NCBI GenBank assembly: GCA_038253885.1
Contig: JBBSGP010000022.1
Coordinates: 1-53,028 of the forward strand
From: JALZAQ01 sp038253885
GTDB lineage: Bacteria > Gemmatimonadota > Gemmatimonadetes > Gemmatimonadales > Gemmatimonadaceae
Direction of reading: 5' to 3'
DNA: 53,028 nucleotides
This document shows positions 28,021 through 36,462 of the stretch, in pieces. Made by a program: the position numbers and the translations under genes. Numbering within the stretch: position 1 is the stretch's first letter; every line of letters begins with the position of its first letter. The notes beneath the pieces were generated by a model. It did no database searches. It worked only from the letters and a program-made list of their open reading frames with translations, and was not told the DNA's origin.

Positions 28021-29028
28021 ATGCTGACCACACGCACACTCGGCACTCAAGGCCTCACCGTCTCCGCTCTCGGCCTCGGCCTGATGGGAATGAGCCACGC
28101 GTACGGCACGTCCGAAGAGCGCGACGAGCGCGAGTCCATCGCCACCATCCACCGCGCCATCGAGCTCGGCGTGACGTTCTTCGATACGGCGGAGGCGTAC
28201 GGGCCGTACAAGAACGAGGAGCTGTTCGCTCGCGCGCTGAAGGGCTACAGGGGCCAGCGCGATCGCGTCATCGTTGCGACCAAGTTCGGCTTCAGGTTCG
28301 ACACGAACGGCGTGATCGCTGGCGTGGATAGCCGGCCAGCGCACATCCGCGAAGCCGTCGAAGGATCGCTCGGCCGCCTACAGGCCGACCACATCGACTT
28401 ACTCTACCAGCACCGCGTGGACCCCGGCGTGCCGATCGAGGATGTCGTCGGCGCGATGGCCGACCTCGTGCGGGAGGGGAAGGTGCGCTTTCTCGGCCTC
28501 TCCGAGGCGGGCGAGCAGACGATCCGCCGCGCGCACACCGTGCACCCGATCTCGGCGCTGCAGAGCGAGTATTCGCTGTGGGAACGCAACCTCGAGCCCA
28601 GGATCATCCCGCTGCTGCGCGAGCTGGGGATCGGCCTGGTGCCGTTCGCGCCGCTGGGCCGCGGCTTTCTGACCGGGGCCGTGAAGCGCGCCGAGGAGTA
28701 TCCGGAGGGCGACTTCCGCCGCGGCGATCCCCGCTATCAGGGCGAGAACTTCGACGCCAACGTGCGCGCGGCGTCGGCGGTGCGCCAGCTCTCCGCGAAG
28801 AAGGGCGTGGCGCCGGGGCAGATTGCGCTCGCGTGGCTGCTGCACAAGGGGCCGGACATCGTGCCGATCCCGGGGACCAAGCGACGGACGTACCTCGAGG
28901 AGAACGTCGGCGCGGCAGAAGTGTCACTAGGCGCCGAGCAGATGACCGCGCTCGACGCGGCTCTCGCACCGGAGAAGGTCGCTGGGCCGCGCTACAACGA
29001 GAAGCAAATGGCCCAGGTGGACCGGTAG
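28021..29028 (+). CDS. Aldo/keto reductase
   Basis: A 335-residue NADPH-dependent oxidoreductase with a TIM-barrel of the AKR superfamily (AKR13/YajO-like type). From ATG 28021 it reads MLTTRTLGTQGLTVSALGLG; a GTG at 28009 would add four residues. The catalytic tetrad is visible as Asp and Tyr in FFDTAEAYGP, Lys in VATKFGF and His in LYQHRVD. The C-terminal cofactor loop IVPIPGTKRRTYLEENVGAA binds the NADP phosphate (family knowledge). Length is normal. It lies directly downstream of the cupin gene, and both probably act on small aldehydes or ketones in the cytoplasm. Confidence 0.93.
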   Translation: MLTTRTLGTQGLTVSALGLGLMGMSHAYGTSEERDERESIATIHRAIELGVTFFDTAEAYGPYKNEELFARALKGYRGQRDRVIVATKFGFRFDTNGVIAGVDSRPAHIREAVEGSLGRLQADHIDLLYQHRVDPGVPIEDVVGAMADLVREGKVRFLGLSEAGEQTIRRAHTVHPISALQSEYSLWERNLEPRIIPLLRELGIGLVPFAPLGRGFLTGAVKRAEEYPEGDFRRGDPRYQGENFDANVRAASAVRQLSAKKGVAPGQIALAWLLHKGPDIVPIPGTKRRTYLEENVGAAEVSLGAEQMTALDAALAPEKVAGPRYNEKQMAQVDR

Positions 29029-29159
29029 GAGTCGATTCACTGACTCTCGGTTGGCGGTGCTGCGCGTCTCTCGGAAGGTCGACAATACCCAGGGTCGCGG
29101 AGCGTCGATGGCAAGGTCCATGCATTTCGCAGGCAATCCATACTTCACCGGACATGCCG

Positions 29160-29390
29160 ATGCCCAGCACGCGCAAGCGCTCGAGTAGATCGGGGAGGAA
29201 ATACAGCGAGTCGGCAAGCAAGGATGTCGAAAGCGCGATGCGGCGCCGCAAGAAGGGCACGCTGAAGAGCGGCAAAGGAGGGAAGGGCGGCAAGGTGACG
29301 AGCCGCAAGCAAGCGATCGCGATCGCGCTATCTGAGGCTCGAAAGAAGGGCAAGAAGGTGCCGAAGAAGCGCTCCTCATCCAAGCGATAA
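29160..29390 (+). CDS. Small basic DUF6496-like protein
   Basis: A 76-residue, very Lys/Arg/Ser-rich protein from ATG 29160 (MPSTRKRSSRSGRKYSESAS), or from ATG 29154 with two more residues. The segment MRRRKKGTLKSGKGGKGGKV, then TSRKQAIAIALSEARKKGKK, is the hallmark of the DUF6496 family, widespread in soil Proteobacteria and others. It ends in a histone H1-like basic tail (VPKKRSSSKR). DNA binding is plausible from the charge but unproven. There is no clear Shine-Dalgarno. Confidence 0.85.
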   Translation: MPSTRKRSSRSGRKYSESASKDVESAMRRRKKGTLKSGKGGKGGKVTSRKQAIAIALSEARKKGKKVPKKRSSSKR

Positions 29391-29499
29391 CGCGTCGCCA
29401 AGGTGCGCTACAACGCATCGCTCGCGGCCGTCGAGTGGGCAGGTCAACCGGCATACAGGCATCCGGTAGTCTGCCCACCGCAGACCACCCGCGGCTAGT

Positions 29500-32220
29500 C
29501 TATTCCGTTCTCAACGCCTCGACCGGATCCACGTTTCTCACTCTCCACGCCGGGATCAGGCTCGCGATCGTCGCGACGATGAGGAGGGCGGCGGCGACTC
29601 CGATGAATACGGGGAGGTCCCGCGGCGACGTGTCGAACAGCAGCCTCTCGATGAACCGTCCGGCGACCAGCGCGAGCGCGATGCCGATGGCCACGCCGGC
29701 CAGCGCCGAGCCCAGGCCCTGCTTCACGATGATGCGCACGATCTCGCCCGTGCGCGCGCCGAGCGCGATGCGAACGCCGATCTCGTGCGTGCGTTGGGCG
29801 ACGACGTAGGAGATGACGCTGTAGAGCCCGATGGCCGCCACCGCCAGCGCGAGCACGCCGAAGATGCCGAACACCGTCGCGCCGAGCTTCCATGGGCGCA
29901 CCTGGGGCTCGATGCTCTCCTGCAGTGGTCGCACGTCGACATACCTGAGGTCGGGATCGAGCGCCCGCATCACGCGGCGCAGCGGCTCGACCAGCGCCGA
30001 GAGGTCGCCACGGGGTCGGACGAGCACGGCCGTGCCCCCGATTCCCGATTCCTGCCCGAAGGGAACGTAGTAGTGCATCGCCGGCTCTTCACGAATCTTG
30101 AAGCGATGCGCATCGGCCACGACGCCGACGATGCGCGCGCACGGGATGGAGTCATCGCCGATCAGCAAGCACTGGCCGAGCGGATCGCCATGGGGCCAGA
30201 GCGTCTCCGCCATCGACTCGCTGACGATCGCGACGCGCTCGCTTCCGGCGCGATCGTATCTCGTGAAGACGCGACCCCGCTTGAGGCCCGTTCCGACCGA
30301 CGAGAAGTAGCCCTCGGAGACAGCGCTGCTATACGGCCCTCCCCCTTTCATCTTGGGGATGGAGTCCCATCCAGGTACGCGCAGGTCCACGCCGAACGAG
30401 GTTTGCAGAGGCGTGCCCACCGCCAAGCCGGCAGCTTCCACCTCACGCAGCATGCGAACGCTGTCGAGAGCACGCAGATAGAAATCCCGCCGTCGCGCCC
30501 GCTCCCGATCGCGCTGCGCGCCCTTCGGAAATGTGCCCAGTCTCTGCCAGTCGAGTCCGACGATCAAGACGCGATCGGGTTGAAAACCGAGATCGAGATT
30601 GCGCACCTTCCACAAGCTTCGCACGAACAGCCCGGCGCCGATGAGCAACACGACCGAGAGGGCCGCCTGCGCGATGGTGAGGACACCTCGCATCCGCGAC
30701 CGCTGATGTCCTCCCTGTCGTGTGCCCGCCTTGAGTGCCGGCGTCAAGCTCGGGTTGGTCGCCTGAATGGCGGGGACCAGGCCGATCAGCACGCCGGTCG
30801 CCAGCGTCAGCACCGCCGACACGCCGAGCACGCGCAGGCTCACAGGCGACGACGCCCACTCGATGTTCGGGAGAAGCGCCGCGCGTACGGCCTGACCGGT
30901 CCACCTCGCGACGAGAAGGCCCAGCGCGCCACCGCCGATCGCGAGGACGACGCTCTCCATCAACAGCAAGCGAATGAGGCGCCCGCGACCGGCGCCGAGG
31001 GCGAGCCGCACGGCGACCTCGCGCCGCCGACGGACCGCGCGTGCGAGCAGCAGGTTTGCCACGTTCGCGCACGCGATGAGAAGCACGATCGCCGCCACGC
31101 CGACCAGCCATCGCGTCACAGCAGACTCGTCCGACGCCTTGCCCTGGTTGTTGGCTGCCAGCGGTGCGACGAACAGACGCGTGGCGGCGTCATTCCGGTC
31201 CTTGCCGTCATAGAAGCGGCGCCGCGCCGCTGACGCGTCGGCACTCGCTTGTCGATCCGACGCGCCCGGGCGCAGGCGAGCGACAACCTGCAGCCACTGC
31301 GCATTCCAGGAAGTCGTGAAACCGGAGGTCACCTTGGCGCTCGTGATGCTCAGCGGGATCCAGAGATCGATGGGGGAGAGATCGGCGCCCGTGAACGCCT
31401 CCGGCGCAACGCCGACGATGGTGAACGTCTCGTCGTCCACGACGATGGTCTTGCCGACCACCGCCCGGTCGCCGGCGAACTGCCGCCGCCAGAGCCCGTA
31501 ACCCAGGACGGTGACGCGGTCAGCACCGCTCGTGCGATCCTCCTCAGCCGTGTAGAATCGGCCAAGCAGCGGGCGCACGCCGAGGAGCGGAAAGAAGTCC
31601 GCGGTCGCAGCGGCGAACGGTACTCGTTGCGATGTCCCCCCGCGACCGATGGTCACCTGGCTGGCCGAGTACGCCGCCACCCTCTCGAAGCCGTGGGTGT
31701 TGCCCCGGAGGCCGAGATAAGTCACGTAGCCCATCGTTGCGGTCGTGAACTCGCCGATGCCCGGCACGTTGCTGGTGGCGAAGATGCGGCGCACTCGATC
31801 GACGTCGCGCACGTGCTCGGGCCCTCGCAGCAGGAGCCGGTCGACGACGCCGAACATCGCGGCGTTGGCGCCGATGCCGAGCGCCAGCGTGGTCATGACG
31901 AAGACTGCGAACGCTGGCTGCCGCCCGAGAAGACGGAGAGCATACCGGACGTCCTGCCTCAGCTCGTCGATCCATTCGTGTGCGTGCATGTGCCGCTCCC
32001 TCCTGGTCGCTGATTGCTCGAGCGTTCGTGTGGCCTCGTCGAGTGACCCGAAGCGTCGCTGGGCTTCGCGCCGCGCGTCGTCAGCCGATAAGCCGTCTCG
32101 CACGAGCTGCTCCGCGCGCAGTGCCAGATGCAACCGGATCTCGTCTTCGACGTCCTCGTGCAGCAGGTCGCGGCGCCGGAGCGGGAGGCGGAAGAGGCGC
32201 CGGATTCGCGGGCGGATCAT
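29500..32220 (-). CDS. ADOP-type ABC transporter permease (MacB/FtsX-like)
   Basis: A 906-residue inner-membrane protein of the 'acidobacterial duplicated orphan permease' type. ATG 32218-32220 overlaps the PadR stop (ATGA); the long upstream extension is antisense to PadR and is rejected. The N-terminus (MIRPRIRRLFRLPLRRRDLL, then EDVEDEIRLHLALR) is the permease prefix domain. Then come TM1 (FVMTTLALGIGANAAMFGVV), a MacB-like periplasmic domain, a first FtsX block (WLVGVAAIVLLIACANVANL), a second periplasmic region and a second FtsX block ending SLIPAWRVRNVDPVEALRTE. No ATPase is encoded nearby, as is usual for this family. The substrate is unknown; relatives are thought to move lipids, macrolides or peptides. 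Confidence 0.93.
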   Translation of the reverse strand: MIRPRIRRLFRLPLRRRDLLHEDVEDEIRLHLALRAEQLVRDGLSADDARREAQRRFGSLDEATRTLEQSATRRERHMHAHEWIDELRQDVRYALRLLGRQPAFAVFVMTTLALGIGANAAMFGVVDRLLLRGPEHVRDVDRVRRIFATSNVPGIGEFTTATMGYVTYLGLRGNTHGFERVAAYSASQVTIGRGGTSQRVPFAAATADFFPLLGVRPLLGRFYTAEEDRTSGADRVTVLGYGLWRRQFAGDRAVVGKTIVVDDETFTIVGVAPEAFTGADLSPIDLWIPLSITSAKVTSGFTTSWNAQWLQVVARLRPGASDRQASADASAARRRFYDGKDRNDAATRLFVAPLAANNQGKASDESAVTRWLVGVAAIVLLIACANVANLLLARAVRRRREVAVRLALGAGRGRLIRLLLMESVVLAIGGGALGLLVARWTGQAVRAALLPNIEWASSPVSLRVLGVSAVLTLATGVLIGLVPAIQATNPSLTPALKAGTRQGGHQRSRMRGVLTIAQAALSVVLLIGAGLFVRSLWKVRNLDLGFQPDRVLIVGLDWQRLGTFPKGAQRDRERARRRDFYLRALDSVRMLREVEAAGLAVGTPLQTSFGVDLRVPGWDSIPKMKGGGPYSSAVSEGYFSSVGTGLKRGRVFTRYDRAGSERVAIVSESMAETLWPHGDPLGQCLLIGDDSIPCARIVGVVADAHRFKIREEPAMHYYVPFGQESGIGGTAVLVRPRGDLSALVEPLRRVMRALDPDLRYVDVRPLQESIEPQVRPWKLGATVFGIFGVLALAVAAIGLYSVISYVVAQRTHEIGVRIALGARTGEIVRIIVKQGLGSALAGVAIGIALALVAGRFIERLLFDTSPRDLPVFIGVAAALLIVATIASLIPAWRVRNVDPVEALRTE

Positions 32221-32558
32221 GGCGCCTTCGTCGCCACACGCAGGATGCCGCTGACCGCGTCGGCGTAGCGGAGCCACTTCGCGCTCTCGGTCTTGAGGTG
32301 CTCGCGTCCGGCGCTGGTCGCGCGGTAGTACCGTGCACGGCGGTTGTTCTCCGTCACCCCCCACTCGGCCTGGACGAGCCGCCGCGCTTCCATCCGGTAG
32401 AGCGCCTGATAGACAGCCGAGTCCTCGACGTCCAGCGTGCCCCCGGAGTGCCTCTCGAGCCAGCTCGTGATCTCGTAGCCGTGCATCGGGCTCCACGTGA
32501 GCGCCTTGAGCACCAGTACGTCGAGCGTCCCCTTCACCAGCGGCAACACGTCTGACAT
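32217..32558 (-). CDS. PadR-family transcriptional regulator
   Basis: A 113-residue repressor starting at ATG 32558 with the ribosome-binding site GGGAGAG. Its N-terminal winged helix reads VKGTLDVLVLKALTWSPMHG, then YEITSWLERHSGGTLDVEDS and AVYQALYRMEARRLVQAEWG. The C-terminal helix (GREHLKTESAKWLRYADAVS) is for dimerisation. This short PadR-s1 form is normally paired with ADOP permeases (family knowledge). Here the stop overlaps the permease start. A perfect palindrome lies 16 bp upstream of its ATG, so it probably represses its own operon. Confidence 0.95.
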   Translation of the reverse strand: MSDVLPLVKGTLDVLVLKALTWSPMHGYEITSWLERHSGGTLDVEDSAVYQALYRMEARRLVQAEWGVTENNRRARYYRATSAGREHLKTESAKWLRYADAVSGILRVATKAP

Positions 32559-32574
32559 CGGGCTCTCCCTACAG

Positions 32575-32592
32575 AGTGTCTATTCAGACACT
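32575..32592 (-). promoter_or_regulatory. Operator-like palindrome of the PadR/ADOP operon
   Basis: AGTGTCT-ATTC-AGACACT is a perfect 7-bp dyad with a 4-bp spacer, centred about 25 bp upstream of the PadR start codon. It lies in the 62-bp gap between the PadR gene and the end of the histidine kinase gene (32621). PadR repressors bind such dyads over their own promoters (family knowledge). The site is seen; the protein-site link is inferred. Confidence 0.65.
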
Positions 32593-32620
32593 GTAAGGGG
32601 AGAACAGGTTGCCCGGAAGC

Positions 32621-34105
32621 TCACGCCGCGGGAAGCGTCAGCGTGAAAGTGGTCCCCACTCCGGGCGTGCTGTCCATCGTCAGGTCTCCCCCCATTGCCC
32701 GAGCGAGGTTCCGGCTGATCGCCAGGCCGAGCCCGATCCCTGCGTCCGATGACGTGAGCCGACGGTCGACCTGCACGAACGGCTCGAATACACTTTCGAG
32801 CAGGTCGGCCGGTATGCCCCTGCCGGTGTCCGTGACGCGCACGGCGAACATGAGCGGGCCTTCCGCGGTAGCGGCGCCGGCCGCGCGCGCAAATTCTTCG
32901 CACGACACGGTGATGCGGCCGCCAGGCGGCGTGAATTTGGTGGCGTTGCCCAACAGGTTGACGACGATCTGGCGGACCTTCTCCGCATCGGCGCGTACCG
33001 TGAGCGGAAGGTCGACGGCCTCGAAAGCGTAATCGACCTCTTTGGCGCGCATCTGCGGAGCGACGAGCGACTGCGCGCCCGCTACGACCGCGACGAGCGA
33101 GATGTCAGCCGTCGCGTACGTCATGTGCCCCGCCTCGAGCCGGGCGTAATCGAGTACCGCGTCGACGAGGCCGAGCAGATGCAACTGACTGCGTTGGATG
33201 CTCGCGAGGTCCTTCTGTTGCTCGGGCGTGACGGGACCGCGTACGCCCATCATCAGGAGCTGCGCGTAGCCACCGATGGCGTTGAGGGGCGTCCGGAGCT
33301 CGTGCGACATGGTACGGAGGAAGTCTGCTTTCGTCGCGTTCGCGGTTTCGGCCTGCGCCCGCGCCGCCTGGGCGTCGGCCTGCGCGGTGTCCGCCTCCGC
33401 CCATGCTGCACGCGCCGCCGCGTACAGGCGTGCGCTCTCGAGCGCTTGGGCGCAGCGCGCCGCCAGCGCTTGCCCGAGCAGGACGTCATCGGGCGAATAC
33501 GGTGGAGCACCGGGACGACTCACGAAAGTGATCGCGCCCAGCAGTACGTCGTGCGCGACCACCGGCACGATGAGCAGCGACCCTGCGCCGAGCAGCCGGA
33601 GAAGGCGCAGGGTCGCTGAGTCGCGGGCGGCAGCAGAGACCGCGTCCTCGGCGCCGTTGGTGACGATCACAGGCAGGCGTTGACGCATCACCGCCGGCAC
33701 GCCAATCGGGTCGTCGGCAGCGGGGGTCCACTGGCCCACCAGTGCGCGCGCGGTATCCCGTTTGTCTTCGTCCGGGTGTACTACGGCAAGACGCCTTAAC
33801 CCGCCGCCCGCCTCGACCACATCGACGATGCACCACGCGTCCAGCCCGGGCAGCGCAACCCCGGCGATGGCAGCATAGGTGAGCTCCTGGTCGAGCGACG
33901 CTCCGAACCGGAGGCTCGCCTCGGCAAGAAACTCGGCCCGCCGTCGGGCTACCTCCGCGGCGTCTGCGGCGTCCTGCTCGCGGAGGGCGCTCAACACCAC
34001 ACGCTCCGTGATGAGCTGCAGCGAGATCGCCAGCTCGGACGCCGCGGCACTCCGCTCGCCGCCCGGACGCGATCCTGCTGGGCCTTGCGCTGCCCCGTCC
34101 ATCAC
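32621..34105 (-). CDS. GAF-domain soluble histidine kinase
   Basis: A 494-residue cytoplasmic kinase. After a helical N-terminus with a bacterial signalling linker (ALREQDAADAAEVARRRAEF), a GAF domain spans about 65-220 (FGASLDQELTYAAIAGVALP). A coiled coil rich in Ala, Gln and Glu leads to HisKA with H-box MSHELRTPLNAIGGYAQLL. The HATPase has NLLGNATKF, DTGRGIP and GIGLGLAI. It ends TLTLPAA, with no receiver. It starts 19 bp after the KaiC-like gene stop and is the last of a three-gene run, so its input is probably the KaiC-like ATPase or an effector of the GAF. The cognate response regulator is not adjacent. Confidence 0.93.
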   Translation of the reverse strand: MMDGAAQGPAGSRPGGERSAAASELAISLQLITERVVLSALREQDAADAAEVARRRAEFLAEASLRFGASLDQELTYAAIAGVALPGLDAWCIVDVVEAGGGLRRLAVVHPDEDKRDTARALVGQWTPAADDPIGVPAVMRQRLPVIVTNGAEDAVSAAARDSATLRLLRLLGAGSLLIVPVVAHDVLLGAITFVSRPGAPPYSPDDVLLGQALAARCAQALESARLYAAARAAWAEADTAQADAQAARAQAETANATKADFLRTMSHELRTPLNAIGGYAQLLMMGVRGPVTPEQQKDLASIQRSQLHLLGLVDAVLDYARLEAGHMTYATADISLVAVVAGAQSLVAPQMRAKEVDYAFEAVDLPLTVRADAEKVRQIVVNLLGNATKFTPPGGRITVSCEEFARAAGAATAEGPLMFAVRVTDTGRGIPADLLESVFEPFVQVDRRLTSSDAGIGLGLAISRNLARAMGGDLTMDSTPGVGTTFTLTLPAA

Positions 34106-34124
34106 GCACGCCAGAGGAGAGCGG

Positions 34125-35717
34125 TCATGGCTCGGCGCTCCTGGCGTGACCGCCCTGGCGCACGCTGGACTGCCGGTGGGGGATGCCGGTGAGGATGCCC
34201 TCGTAGCCGACGAGCGGCTCGCCCACGGCCGCTCCGGTCGCCGTGATGTGGTAACGCCGGAACTCCGGACTGTGCTCGCTGCCTCGCATCTTCACCACCG
34301 CGACGACCTTCTCCAGCGCGCCGTCGATCTCCACGTAGCCCTGCACGATGATGTCGTCGGTGATGAACGACACCCGCTGGCCCGTGAAGCTCAGATCGGG
34401 CGAGATCGCCACCGCTTCATAAATCATGAACATCGTGACCCCGGTTGCGGTCAGGGCGCCCACGAGGCGGTAGAGCGACTCGCGGAAGTCCTCGCGAAAG
34501 GTGGGCGCGAGGGCGACCTCGAAGCCGGTGAGCGAGTCGATCACGACGCGTGTCGCACCCGTCTCAGTCACGTTCGCGAAAATGTCGGCCAGAGTCTCGT
34601 CAACCGAGAGGTCGAGCGGGCGCAGATAGCTGACCCGTAACTTGTTGGCCGCGACCAGCGCGTCCGGGTCCACGTCGAACGCGCGCAGGTGTGACAGATA
34701 AGCTTCCGGATACTCCTCGAACACCGCGACGACCACGGCCTCGCCCTGCCGCAGTCCTTCGACGGCGAACTGCCTCCCGAAGCTTGACTTACCCGTGCCC
34801 GTCGGGCCGGCGAGCATGACCGCGTCGCCCGCCGGGATACCGCCTCCCATGAGCGCGTCGAGTCCGGGGACGCCGGTCGACAGGCGCGGCACGCCGCGCG
34901 GATGGTCTACGCGACGGTTTTGTTGCTGCTCCGGGATGCGCGGGAAAACTTGCAGGCCGTCGTCGGTGATGCGGAAGGTGTGGAGACCCGGCATCTGCGC
35001 CTGGCCCCGAACCTTGACGGCCTGGAGCTTCCGAACAACGGAGTTCCTGTCGGTCGCCTGAGTGAGCCAGAGAATGCCATCCGCGATGGTGAAGAGGGGC
35101 TGCCGCAACTCCGACTCGGAGTACTCCCCAATGAGGAGCGATGTGACCTCCCACGACGTGAGTTGCAACGCCAAGTGCTGCACGAACTGCTCGAGCGCCA
35201 TCGCCTGCTGCCCCGCCACTGCTCCCGCTCTGAAAGCCTCGTCCATCCCGGCACCGGGACGGATGGTGCGGAACGAATCGACGACGACAAAACCGGGCGA
35301 GAGCCGCTCGACCTCCGCGGTGACGCGCGCGAGCACTGCGTCGAGTTTCCCCGACAGCAGCTCCTCGCTCAGGTTGAGAAACTGCACCGCCGATCCGACG
35401 AGCTCCGGTCGGAAGAAGCGGAACTGCCTCTGGTAGCGGAGCATCTTTACGGTCGGCTCGCCGAGCACCGTGAAGTAGAGTGCCGGCCGTTCGGGTGTCG
35501 CGTTCGCGAAGAGGATCTGTTGCGCGAGCGTCGTCTTCCCGGCGCCCGGGTCGCCCGAGAGCATGTTGAACGAATACTCCGGCAGCCCCCCCCCGAGCAC
35601 GGCGTCGAGGCCCGGCACACCGGTCGAGAGATGTCGGAGTAGTGGTCGCGCGTTCGGCGCCGTGGGCTCCGATGCGTCACCGGAACGCAGCGGAGCAGGA
35701 ATCGGGTTGTCAGTCAT
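34125..35717 (-). CDS. KaiC-like double-domain RecA-fold ATPase
   Basis: A 530-residue protein with two KaiC/RadA-like domains in tandem. Domain I has P-loop GDPGAGKTT (55-63) and a downstream Glu-containing motif (VLGEPTVKMLRYQRQF). Domain II has P-loop GPTGTGKSS (about 303-311) and the paired catalytic glutamates FEEYPEAYLSHLRAFDVD. Both domains start with the LSTGVPGLDxxxGGG signature. The end (ITATGAAVGEPLVGYEGILT) is that of non-cyanobacterial KaiC-like proteins, which have no KaiA and often no KaiB partner. The ATG overlaps the stop of the upstream small gene, and a histidine kinase follows. The operon therefore resembles KaiC-SasA wiring. Rhythm is not implied; stress or light signalling is equally possible. 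Confidence 0.93.
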   Translation of the reverse strand: MTDNPIPAPLRSGDASEPTAPNARPLLRHLSTGVPGLDAVLGGGLPEYSFNMLSGDPGAGKTTLAQQILFANATPERPALYFTVLGEPTVKMLRYQRQFRFFRPELVGSAVQFLNLSEELLSGKLDAVLARVTAEVERLSPGFVVVDSFRTIRPGAGMDEAFRAGAVAGQQAMALEQFVQHLALQLTSWEVTSLLIGEYSESELRQPLFTIADGILWLTQATDRNSVVRKLQAVKVRGQAQMPGLHTFRITDDGLQVFPRIPEQQQNRRVDHPRGVPRLSTGVPGLDALMGGGIPAGDAVMLAGPTGTGKSSFGRQFAVEGLRQGEAVVVAVFEEYPEAYLSHLRAFDVDPDALVAANKLRVSYLRPLDLSVDETLADIFANVTETGATRVVIDSLTGFEVALAPTFREDFRESLYRLVGALTATGVTMFMIYEAVAISPDLSFTGQRVSFITDDIIVQGYVEIDGALEKVVAVVKMRGSEHSPEFRRYHITATGAAVGEPLVGYEGILTGIPHRQSSVRQGGHARSAEP

Positions 35718-36205
35718 TGACGTCTGATCGCCTGGTGTACGATGTCGCCATCCCCCTGGTCTGCTGGACGCTGTTCGGCCGGCGTCATGGCAGTGCTCTG
35801 GTCGAGGAGCTTCACCGCGAGATCGTCGCCGATGAGCCGGCCGATCAAGTCACCAAGCGCCGCGACCATGTCGATTATGCCAGCGGCGGTGGCCTTCACC
35901 CCGTGCGTTCGCGCGCTCTCCGTGAGCCCCGTAAAGCAAACGGGGGGCGCGGGTGACACGGTCACGGCCGAGAGCGAGGCGTGAGCCACTTTCGCACGAG
36001 CGAGGGCGCGAGTGAAGAGGGCGCGGGAGCCATAGGGGCCGAACAGACGCGACAGCCCATCCGATAGTCGCGTGCAGATGCGCTCAGCAGCCGCAACAAG
36101 CGCCGCATCGTCGGCCTCGCCCCCGCTCTCGCGCGAGAGCAGTCGGATCGCAACGTCGCGTGCGCCGCCCGAGGGTGGCGATGGGGGAAGCGGGGGCAGT
36201 TCCAC
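35714..36205 (-). CDS. Small helical protein coupled to KaiC-like ATPase
   Basis: A mostly helical protein of about 163 residues. The frame is open far upstream; GTG 36203-36205 (MELPPLPPSPPSGGARDVAI) is the most reasonable start, though without a clear ribosome-binding site. Its core (ICTRLSDGLSRLFGPYGSRA, then LFTRALARAKVAHASLSAVT) and a C-terminal amphipathic helix (MVAALGDLIGRLIGDDLAVK) recall, from memory and unverified, an unnamed family found beside signalling ATPases and histidine kinases. The stop overlaps the KaiC-like start by ATGA, so it is co-translated with it. A regulator or adaptor of the KaiC-like protein is a reasonable guess. It is not KaiB: no thioredoxin-like fold is evident. 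Confidence 0.7.
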   Translation of the reverse strand: MELPPLPPSPPSGGARDVAIRLLSRESGGEADDAALVAAAERICTRLSDGLSRLFGPYGSRALFTRALARAKVAHASLSAVTVSPAPPVCFTGLTESARTHGVKATAAGIIDMVAALGDLIGRLIGDDLAVKLLDQSTAMTPAEQRPADQGDGDIVHQAIRRQ

Positions 36206-36462
36206 TGAAGTCAGAATATAAGCGTGCGGTCGCGCTCTGGAATCGATGGCTGAGGGGAAGGACACCCACCGGGTCAACTCTGAACGCGGTAGTCCCGCGA
36301 GCGGTGTCGGCTGGCCCCGGACTGCCATCCGTGCGACAACATACAATGCGTACGGCCGGAGCGCACCACGTCTCTGCGCATTCGCTTCACGTGTAGCAGA
36401 GCGGACAACCGCGCACCGATCTGCTGCAGATACGGCCCGCCCTGGCAGCGGCTGACGCTCAG

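Noticed and set aside
29785..31233. 482-codon plus-strand frame
   Set aside because: Antisense to the ADOP permease; Arg/His/Gln-rich without domains.
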